Assembly (NCBI GenBank): GCA_002343425.1
Contig: DDSO01000032.1
Span: forward strand, 1-10,664
DNA: 10,664 nt
Reading direction: 5' to 3'
DNA from: Brevundimonas sp. UBA2388
Lineage (GTDB): Bacteria > Pseudomonadota > Alphaproteobacteria > Caulobacterales > Caulobacteraceae
In this document: piece by piece, positions 6,466 to 10,664 of the stretch
How the letters are laid out: each line of letters opens with the position of its first letter
How positions within the stretch are numbered: position 1 is the stretch's first letter
The notes under the pieces: generated by a model
The model's database searches: none
The model's input: the letters and a program-made list of their open reading frames with translations, nothing else
What the model was told of the DNA's origin: nothing
Made by a program: the position numbers and the translations under genes

Positions 6466-7080
6466 ATGCTCGGCACTGCCGCTGCGCTCGCCCTCATCTG
6501 GGCGATGGCCTTCCCTGCCCAGGCAGGCGTCGTGGAAGATCCCGTGTCCTACGAAGCGGCAGTAGCCGCCGGTCTGGGCGCTGAATCAACCCCCTCCACG
6601 AGTGAAGGTTCCGACAGCGGCGCTGGCATGCTCAGCCCCGAACAGCAGGCCCTGATGGCCGAAGGCGCTGACTGGACCGCACGGGTCAATCTCTACCACG
6701 CGGGCGGCGGCGGCGCGACGGGCAACGACAGCCTGGGTTGCCGGCCGATCGCCATGCGCACCATCGCCACGGACCCGCGCTACATCCCCCGCCGCACCCG
6801 CCTGTTCATCCCCGAGACGGTCGGCATGCGGATGCCGGACGGAGCCATCCACGACGGCTACTGGTACGCCTCCGACACCGGCGGTGCGATCAAGGGCCAG
6901 AAGATCGACCTCTACACCGGCCACGGCCGCGCCTCGATGTCCCCGGCCATGCGTTTCAACCAGCGCCGCCTGACCCTCATCGATGCCGGTCGCTTCGACG
7001 GTTGCCCCCCTTCCTGGGACAGCCTGCCCAGCCAGACCACGCAGATGGCGGCGCTCGGCTCCGACGCGGGTTCGCGCTAG
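6466..7080 (+). CDS. Secreted 3D-domain protein (double-psi beta-barrel, MltA C-terminal type)
   Basis: This is a 204-residue exported protein. Residues 1-20 form a signal peptide ending AQA, with cleavage before Gly21. A low-complexity Ser/Glu/Gly linker (38-55) leads to the 3D domain (about 70-180). The three aspartates that name it are visible: Asp103 in TIATDPRYIP, Asp137 in ASDTGGAIKGQ and Asp148 in KIDLYTG. This domain forms the C-terminal part of lytic transglycosylase MltA and of Gram-positive resuscitation/cell-wall proteins. A periplasmic peptidoglycan-cleaving or -binding role is therefore likely, although the MltA barrel is absent. Cys92 and Cys180 could form a disulfide. The start is fixed by a stop codon two codons upstream (TAA, 6460-6462); the ribosome site is weak (GAG at 6456-6458). 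Its stop overlaps the convergent gene's stop. Confidence 0.85.
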   Translation: MLGTAAALALIWAMAFPAQAGVVEDPVSYEAAVAAGLGAESTPSTSEGSDSGAGMLSPEQQALMAEGADWTARVNLYHAGGGGATGNDSLGCRPIAMRTIATDPRYIPRRTRLFIPETVGMRMPDGAIHDGYWYASDTGGAIKGQKIDLYTGHGRASMSPAMRFNQRRLTLIDAGRFDGCPPSWDSLPSQTTQMAALGSDAGSR

Positions 7081-7400
7081 AATTTCCGCTTGCCGCTGAC
7101 CGTTTCCCAAAACATCCGCCAGTCGCCCATCAGGCTCCACAGCGGGTACTGAAACGTCGCCGGCCGGTTCTTCTCGAAGAAGAAATGGCCCACCCAGGCG
7201 AAGCCATAGCCGACCAGCGGCATGGCCAGCAGCCACCACGGGTTCAGCGTCACGATCGCGACGGCCAGCACCACCAGCACCAGCGCCGACCCCACCACGT
7301 GAATCCGGCGGCAGGTCCGGTTCGAGTGTTCGTGGATGTAATAGGGATAGAAGGCTTCGAACGACGTATAGCGTTCACCGGGCGCGGGCTGGCTGGTCAT
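7077..7400 (-). CDS. Mpo1-like (DUF962) membrane protein
   Basis: This is a 107-residue small membrane protein. The family signature is clear: YPYYIHEHSNRTCRRIHVVG (residues 18-37), two hydrophobic segments (about 37-52 and 55-73), then YGFAWVGHFFFEKNRPATF (65-83). Yeast Mpo1 is an iron-dependent dioxygenase that shortens 2-hydroxy fatty acids during sphingolipid breakdown. The His residues here (His23, His25, His34, His72) are at positions expected for metal binding. Some Caulobacterales make sphingolipids, so a lipid-oxidation role is plausible but inferred. The start ATG at 7400 has a purine-rich GAGAGG stretch upstream. The stop codon at 7077-7079 shares the CTAG with the convergent 3D gene. 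Bacterial members usually have unknown function. Confidence 0.87.
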   Translation of the reverse strand: MTSQPAPGERYTSFEAFYPYYIHEHSNRTCRRIHVVGSALVLVVLAVAIVTLNPWWLLAMPLVGYGFAWVGHFFFEKNRPATFQYPLWSLMGDWRMFWETVSGKRKF

Positions 7401-7517
7401 GACGCCAGCCTCTCTCCGCCCTGCGCCGCGGTCAAGCCGCCGCCGTTCACCATCCCTGTCAGCGATCGGGAAAGGCCCGCGCCGCGATAGTCGGCCTCCC
7501 TCGTCCGGAGCCGCCCC

Positions 7518-7727
7518 ATGCAGGCCTTCGCCATCGCCGCCTCCGGCATCGCCGGAGCCACAGAACGGTTCGCCGCCAGCGCCGCCCGCACGGTCGCCGA
7601 TCCCTTCGCTGATCTGGCCGGCGAGACCGTCGAGCGGATGACGGCCGAAACCGCGCTCAAGGCCAATGTCGCGGTCCTGAAGACAGCCGACGAGATGTAC
7701 GGAAGCCTGCTCGACATCCTCGCCTGA
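7518..7727 (+). CDS. Miniature flagellar axial (rod/hook)-like protein, 69 aa
   Basis: This small gene is well supported: GGAG at 7507-7510 lies seven bases before the ATG, and nearly all third codon positions are G or C. The N-terminus (MQAFAIAASGIAGATERFA) resembles the N-terminal helix of FlgC/FlgG-type rod proteins (IAASG...R...). The C-terminus (LKANVAVLKTADEMYGSLLD, residues 48-67) closely resembles their C-terminal helix. The middle that normally makes up the D1/D2 domains is absent; only about 20 residues (28-47) link the two helices. No flagellar genes are nearby. It may be a degenerate or specialised axial-type subunit, or an export-substrate-like peptide. The family resemblance is judged by eye; function is unknown. 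It converges on the HxlR regulator with a 28-bp gap. Confidence 0.8.
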   Translation: MQAFAIAASGIAGATERFAASAARTVADPFADLAGETVERMTAETALKANVAVLKTADEMYGSLLDILA

Positions 7728-7755
7728 CAGGCGGCCCGAAGCCTCAACCCGAGCC

Positions 7756-8418
7756 TCAGCCAGCCTTGGGCGGCAATTCGAAGAAGTCGACGAACTGCTC
7801 GAACACCTCGGCCCGTCCGCTTATCTCCAGGCCTTCCATACCCGCCCCGACATAGACCGCCGCCGCCACGGACTCAGGCGAGCCGACGACAATCACCTCG
7901 GCCCCGTCCGCTTCCATCCGCCGGACGCCCAGTTCGCCGTCCGCCACGGTGACCACGAAGGTCTCGAACCCGAAGCGGAAGCCCAGCGTCATCCGCGACT
8001 TCCCGGCCTTGCGGGGGTCGAACATGGTCCTGAACGACAGCATCATCGACACGGGGCTCAGCGGCAGGGTCGGGTCATGGCCCGGCGACCGCGCCGCCCA
8101 GCGTCCCAGTTCACTGATGACCGGCTCGGCCTCGCGACCCCAGTCCGTCAGGTCATAGACCTGCACCGACGCCGGCGGCGGCAGCCTGCGCTTCACCACC
8201 ACCCCCGCGGCCTCCAGCCCTTCCAGCCGCTGCGTCAGCACATTGGCGCTCAGTCCCGGCAGACTGGCGCGCAGATCGCCGAACCGCCGCGGCCCGAACA
8301 TCAGTTCGCGAACGATCAGCAACGCCCATCGCTCGCCGATCAGCTCCAGCCCGTGCGCCGTGCCGCAGGCGTCATCGTATCGTCGCCGCGACTCGTTGGT
8401 TATTTTTTCTAACTTCAT
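7756..8418 (-). CDS. HxlR-family transcriptional regulator with C-terminal extension
   Basis: This is a winged helix-turn-helix regulator, 220 residues from the ATG at 8418, or 223 from the ATG at 8427 (numbering here uses 223). The HxlR domain spans about 18-112: ACGTAHGLELIGERWALLIV (20-39), then the recognition region LRASLPGLSANVLTQRLEGL (52-71) and a wing (VKRRLPPPASVQVYDLTDWG, 78-97). Cys21 is the only cysteine and lies at the N-terminal position that senses electrophiles or oxidants in YodB/HypR-type regulators. Residues about 120-218 form an alpha/beta extension resembling SCP2-like domains found on some HxlR proteins, perhaps a ligand pocket. I prefer the start at 8418 because the predicted -10 box overlaps the 8427 ATG. 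It is divergent from the DUF1428 gene, its likely target, and is probably autoregulated. Confidence 0.88.
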   Translation of the reverse strand: MKLEKITNESRRRYDDACGTAHGLELIGERWALLIVRELMFGPRRFGDLRASLPGLSANVLTQRLEGLEAAGVVVKRRLPPPASVQVYDLTDWGREAEPVISELGRWAARSPGHDPTLPLSPVSMMLSFRTMFDPRKAGKSRMTLGFRFGFETFVVTVADGELGVRRMEADGAEVIVVGSPESVAAAVYVGAGMEGLEISGRAEVFEQFVDFFELPPKAG

Positions 8419-8435
8419 ACTTGCCATATCTAACT
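8408..8435. promoter_or_regulatory. Direct repeats TCTAACT, 21 bp apart, over the regulator start
   Basis: TCTAACT occurs at 8408-8414 and 8429-8435, exactly two helical turns apart, in a short AT-rich island. One copy covers the predicted -10 box of the regulator gene and the other lies just inside the transcript. A regulator bound to both would block its own promoter. This assignment to HxlR is inference. Confidence 0.45.
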
Positions 8436-8455
8436 GATTGCGGCATCAGTCTCAA
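8427..8455 (-). promoter_or_regulatory. Predicted sigma-70 promoter of the HxlR gene
   Basis: On the minus strand, TTGAGA (8455-8450) is followed after exactly 17 bases by TAGATA (8432-8427). The -35 matches consensus at five of six positions and the -10 at three of six. Transcription would begin about eight bases after the -10 box, that is at or next to the ATG at 8418, predicting a leaderless mRNA. The ATG at 8427 would then not be transcribed. Confidence 0.5.
8433..8450. promoter_or_regulatory. Inverted repeat ACTGAT-N6-ATCAGT, candidate operator
   Basis: This perfect 6-bp dyad (8433-8438 and 8445-8450, with tgcggc between) occupies the spacer between the predicted -35 and -10 boxes of the regulator gene. 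It also lies upstream of the divergent DUF1428 gene. Position and symmetry suit a dimeric winged-helix repressor. No other site in this intergenic region is as symmetric. Confidence 0.5.
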
Positions 8456-8547
8456 GCGCGCGCCATCGAGGGCGCTGAACATTCACCCGGGCCCGGTCGG
8501 CCCGAAACGGCGACCGGGCCTCCGCCCCCGCCAGGAAGGAGACTCCC

Positions 8548-8898
8548 ATGCCATACGTCACCGGCTTCCTGACCCCCGTGAAGACCGCCGACAAGGACCG
8601 CTATATCGAGTCCGCCCGCAAATCCTGGCCGCTGTTCCAGAAATACGGCGCGCTCGAACAGGTCGAGACCTGGGGCGAGGACATCCCGCCCGGCAAGGTC
8701 ACCGGTTTCGACCTGGCGGTGAAACAGGAGGCCGACGAGGTCGTCGTTTTCTCGTGGCTGCGCTGGCCCGACCGCGCCGCCGCCGACGCCTGCTGGGAGC
8801 AGATGCAGTCCGACCCGGACTTCGCCAACATGGATATGCCGTTCGACGGCAAGCGCATGATGTGGGGCGGCTTCACCCCGGTCTTCGAAGGCCGCTAG
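8548..8898 (+). CDS. DUF1428 (YbaA-like) protein
   Basis: This 116-residue soluble protein aligns from end to end with my memory of E. coli YbaA (about 117 residues). Shared blocks include YVTGFLTPV (3-11), the KYGALEQVETWGEDIP stretch (32-47), GKVTGFDLAVK (49-59), VVVFSWLRWPD (65-75) and MPFDGKRMMWGGF (97-109). The family adopts a small alpha/beta-barrel fold and has no established reaction. The ribosome site is excellent (AGGAAGGA, 8533-8540, seven bases before ATG), suggesting high output when transcribed. It is divergent from the HxlR regulator across a gap with a candidate operator, so inducible control by a small electrophile or metabolite is plausible. No clear plus-strand promoter was found in the gap. 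Confidence 0.9.
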   Translation: MPYVTGFLTPVKTADKDRYIESARKSWPLFQKYGALEQVETWGEDIPPGKVTGFDLAVKQEADEVVVFSWLRWPDRAAADACWEQMQSDPDFANMDMPFDGKRMMWGGFTPVFEGR

Positions 8899-8910
8899 GC
8901 CCCGGCGGGG

Positions 8911-8943
8911 CGGGAAAGGCGGTTCTTCCGGCCGGCTTTCCCG
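8911..8943. terminator. Hairpin between convergent genes, possible bidirectional terminator
   Basis: The stem cgggaaag (8911-8918) with ctttcccg (8936-8943) extends past one G-G mismatch by three more pairs (cgg/ccg), giving a 9-base loop. It starts 12 bases after the DUF1428 stop and ends 33 bases before the membrane protein's stop on the other strand. No T-run follows on either strand, so intrinsic termination is only possible, not assured. Confidence 0.5.
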
Positions 8944-8976
8944 TGACCCTTTCGAGACCCTTCCGCCTCCGTCGCG

Positions 8977-9507
8977 TCAGCCCTCAGCCACCGGCTCGGG
9001 TCCCAGCATTCGCCGGATCGCCGGCCAGATCTTCGCCAGCGCGGAGAAGAAGCCGACCACGGTCGAAACCCACTGGAAGGCCGTCCAGACCCAGCCGAAC
9101 AGGTCGCCGTCGCCCAGCGCCTGGCTGATCGGGAACAGCACCCGCGACACGCCGATCTGGAAGGCGGCATAGCTCTCCGCATATTCGATCGAGCGGTCGG
9201 CGAAAAAGGCGATGGCCACCGCCGCCGACACCGGCGCCCAAAGCAGGGGCAGGGCCAGCAGAACCGCCAGCAGCAGCACTGCCAGCTTGGTGCCCAGCGT
9301 CTCGCCCGACACCAGGCTCAGCACCACCCCGACCCCCAGAGCCAGAGCCAGCGCGCCCAGCAGCACCGGCAGCACCCAGTCGATCGCGACCATCAGGTCC
9401 GCGAACATCAGCCCGATCAATATCGCCGCGCCACTGACCAGAAAGCCGCCGACCCAGAGGGCGGCATACTGGCCCAGACGGCGCTTCAGATAGCCGAGAT
9501 TGAACAT
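8977..9507 (-). CDS. Unrecognised membrane protein, three TM segments
   Basis: I do not recognise this 176-residue protein. It begins with a short basic region (LKRRLG, 7-12). Three hydrophobic segments follow, at about 15-36, 42-67 and 73-103; the last two are strings of Leu, Val and Ala. After them comes an amphipathic aromatic-rich stretch (113-163, with LFGWVWTAFQWVSTVVGFF) that may lie on or re-enter the membrane, and a short soluble tail (RRMLGPEPVAEG). No charged catalytic motif is evident. The gene is credible because GGAG lies seven bases before the ATG at 9507 and codon usage matches its neighbours. It is downstream of the extensin-like gene on the same strand, with a 168-bp gap and a possible weak terminator between them. 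Confidence 0.75.
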   Translation of the reverse strand: MFNLGYLKRRLGQYAALWVGGFLVSGAAILIGLMFADLMVAIDWVLPVLLGALALALGVGVVLSLVSGETLGTKLAVLLLAVLLALPLLWAPVSAAVAIAFFADRSIEYAESYAAFQIGVSRVLFPISQALGDGDLFGWVWTAFQWVSTVVGFFSALAKIWPAIRRMLGPEPVAEG

Positions 9508-9640
9508 GGCGGATCTCCGGAACGGCCCGGACAGAGTGCCGCGCTGCCTGCGGGATGTCCATTGGCGGAACGCCGCTCCGTCAACCGTTCGGACCGGCCC
9601 TTGGGAAGGCGGTCATAGAAGCCGACGAACGTTTCAAACA

Positions 9641-9655
9641 CCGCGCTCAGCGCGG
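9641..9655 (-). terminator. Weak candidate terminator of the extensin-like gene
   Basis: The stem ccgcgc-tca-gcgcgg (6 bp, 3-base loop) starts 20 bases past the stop codon of the extensin-like gene. On the minus strand it is followed by TGTTTG, a short and imperfect U-tract. It may end that transcript before the membrane protein gene. Confidence 0.4.
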
Positions 9656-9675
9656 CCCGACCCGCCCCTGGCCGG

Positions 9676-10419
9676 TTACCGGCAGAAGCGGGTGTCGGTC
9701 GCCTCCAGATGCAGATGGTCGGCGTGGACCCCGTTGTAGTCCGGGCTCAGGACGGTCCCGAAGATGCGGCAGGCGTCGTCACGGATCCGCCGCAGGAAGC
9801 GGGCCTCGGGGGCATCCCCGGCCCAGTCCCGCGCCACTGAGATCCGCCGCCCGTCCCGCAGTCGCACGCCTGCGAAATCGAGCGCCGCCGCCTGGGAATG
9901 GGCGCTGACCCGGTTGCTGACCCCGCCATTGTTCACATTGCGACAGGCGTAGGCGCCCATATGATCGATCTGGACCACGTCCGAACCCAGGATCTCACGC
10001 GCCGCCGGCTCGAGCGACTGGCGCCGCCAGATACTCAGCGCCAGCGCCGTCTGGCAGGTCATTTCGATGTCGCCCGGCGTCATGCGCGCCACAGTGCCCA
10101 TGTCGGGGCCGAGCACCCCGCCGGCGGTCAGGCCACAGGTCGCGGTGTTCGTTCGGTCGGGCACGGGCCGAAAGGTCACCCGCGCCGCCGTGAGCTGGGC
10201 CATGCATTGTTGCAGCCCGGCGCTCTCCCTCAGCACCGCCGCCCGGGTGCCGCTGCCAATCGGGAGATCGATCAGGGCCCCGACCAGCGGGGCCTCGGTG
10301 CGCGAGGGGGCCGCGGGATAGCGCTCCGGCGCCGGCCGCTCGGCCCGCATCGGATTGCAGGCCGCCAGCAGCAGGGCTGTCGGGACGGCGGTGGCCAACA
10401 GGCGGAGGGCGGGGCGCAT
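9676..10419 (-). CDS. Extensin-like (M15/LAS-type) lipoprotein
   Basis: This is a 247-residue exported lipoprotein. Residues 1-20 form a signal peptide ending in the lipobox LLAAC, with Cys21 as the lipidated residue. The C-terminal domain (about 60-247) is the bacterial extensin-like family, related to metal-dependent D-Ala peptidases of the LAS/M15 type. Candidate zinc residues are His174 and Asp181 in SAHSQAAALDF, and His235/His237 in VHADHLHLE. YACRN (157-161) and several cysteines (72, 95, 122, 159, 217, 246) are also typical. The likely role is cleavage or remodelling of peptidoglycan peptides at the envelope; the family is poorly characterised and catalysis is inferred. The start at 10419 is chosen for the signal peptide; no good ribosome site precedes it. 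The upstream region contains GANTC sites and phased repeats. Confidence 0.88.
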   Translation of the reverse strand: MRPALRLLATAVPTALLLAACNPMRAERPAPERYPAAPSRTEAPLVGALIDLPIGSGTRAAVLRESAGLQQCMAQLTAARVTFRPVPDRTNTATCGLTAGGVLGPDMGTVARMTPGDIEMTCQTALALSIWRRQSLEPAAREILGSDVVQIDHMGAYACRNVNNGGVSNRVSAHSQAAALDFAGVRLRDGRRISVARDWAGDAPEARFLRRIRDDACRIFGTVLSPDYNGVHADHLHLEATDTRFCR

Positions 10420-10452
10420 GGCGCGGAGGCTAGGGTGATTTGCGGCAGGGGA

Positions 10453-10516
10453 GAATCCCGAGGCGGTGGGTCCGACTCTTTCAGTCTCGCAGAACCGGTT
10501 GTGCCCGTTGTGAATC
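10453..10516. promoter_or_regulatory. Cluster of three GANTC sites upstream of the extensin-like gene
   Basis: GAATC (10453-10457), GACTC (10474-10478) and GAATC (10512-10516) fall within 64 bp of the 215-bp gap before rpoD. Such clustering in a promoter region suggests CcrM methylation-dependent transcription, as known in Caulobacter. Direct evidence is the sequence only. Confidence 0.45.
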
Positions 10517-10539
10517 CGTTATGCCCGTTGTGATGAACC
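10498..10539. promoter_or_regulatory. Helically phased tandem repeats (GTTRTGCCC-GTTGTGA units)
   Basis: GTTGTG or GTTATG recurs at 10498, 10507, 10518 and 10527. Grouped in pairs, these give two 20-bp units whose starts are exactly 20 bp apart and which share the 12-base core TGCCCGTTGTGA (10502-10513 and 10522-10533). The array lies 79-120 bp upstream of the extensin-like start and just past the rpoD terminator. Binding sites for a transcription factor on one face of the helix are a reasonable reading. Confidence 0.5.
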
Positions 10540-10596
10540 GTCCGGCCGCGGCGCACGGTTCCCCTTGACGGAATTGCGACCCAGGCGCGCAGCCAG

Positions 10597-10627
10597 AAAA
10601 AAGGGCGGCCCCTGCGAGCCGCCCCTT
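10597..10627 (-). terminator. Rho-independent terminator of rpoD
   Basis: Read on the minus strand, the stem of gccgccc (10618-10624) and gggcggc (10603-10609), with an 8-base loop, is followed directly by six T residues (A run at 10597-10602 on the plus strand). It starts about ten bases after the rpoD stop codon. This is the most canonical terminator in the window. Confidence 0.85.
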
Positions 10628-10634
10628 GTCCGTA

Positions 10635-10664
10635 TCAGCTGTCCAGGAAGCTCCGCAGCTTCCG
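10635..10664 (-). CDS. rpoD: RNA polymerase primary sigma factor, C-terminal end only
   Basis: Only the last nine codons and the TGA stop (10635-10637) are inside the window; the gene continues past its right edge. The translated tail is RKLRSFLDS. Alphaproteobacterial RpoD proteins end in HPSRSRKLRSFLD plus one residue, and E. coli RpoD ends LRSFLDD, so the match is distinctive despite its shortness. This is the end of region 4, just after the helix-turn-helix that reads the -35 box. The strong terminator immediately downstream supports a real gene end here. The start and the rest of the protein cannot be checked. Confidence 0.75.
   Translation of the reverse strand, partial: RKLRSFLDS

Noticed and set aside
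7397..7747. Minus-strand frame of 116 codons opposite the miniature axial-like gene
   Set aside because: The plus-strand gene has a strong ribosome site and family resemblance; this frame has neither.
10272..10556. Minus-strand frame with repeated HNG and TTG peptides
   Set aside because: The repeats come from the phased DNA repeats upstream of the extensin-like gene; the rest is an out-of-frame shadow of the lipoprotein signal region.
10564..10590. Plus-strand TTGACG as a promoter -35 box
   Set aside because: No matching -10 box lies 16-18 bases downstream, and transcription would run into the end of rpoD on the opposite strand.

Overview
The window is about 10.7 kb of very GC-rich DNA with dense, short-gapped genes and strong G/C preference at third codon positions. 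The protein families (CobB with E. coli-like motifs, DUF6498, TPR-sulfotransferase, extensin-like lipoprotein, Mpo1-like DUF962, HxlR/DUF1428 pair), a palindromic repeat of the type common in Caulobacterales and Sphingomonadales, and a RpoD tail ending RKLRSFLDS all point to an alphaproteobacterium, most likely a Caulobacteraceae member such as Brevundimonas. This is inference from family resemblance; no search was run. The region reads as ordinary chromosome: no transposase, phage gene, integrase, tRNA, rRNA or CRISPR array was seen.

Layout. (1) 2-1504, plus strand: the 3' part of a Sir2-family deacylase (cobB), then a DUF6498 membrane protein. (2) 1523-6247, minus strand: five genes that could form one operon, read in the order glutathione S-transferase-like, iodotyrosine-deiodinase-like nitroreductase, secreted zinc phospholipase C/P1-nuclease-like protein, TPR-sulfotransferase, and TrmJ-type tRNA methyltransferase. 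The last two overlap by one base (TGATG). A 134-bp palindromic element exactly fills the gap between the nuclease-like and sulfotransferase genes. (3) 6248-7400: a divergent intergenic region with three GANTC sites, a secreted 3D-domain protein (plus), and a convergent Mpo1-like membrane protein (minus); their stop codons share one CTAG. (4) 7518-8898: a 69-residue miniature flagellar axial-like protein, then a divergent pair made of an HxlR regulator (minus) and a DUF1428 protein (plus) around a compact promoter/operator region. (5) 8977-10664, minus strand: an unrecognised membrane protein, an extensin-like/M15-like lipoprotein, a regulatory region with helically phased repeats and clustered GANTC sites, the rho-independent terminator of rpoD, and the last nine codons of rpoD.

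The genes do not form one obvious pathway. The items most worth a second look are the miniature axial-type protein at 7518-7727, which joins flagellar rod-like N- and C-terminal helices with no middle domain; the flavoprotein at 4959-5633, which keeps the Glu-Tyr-Lys substrate lid of iodotyrosine deiodinase; and the HxlR control region, where the promoter predicts a leaderless transcript.
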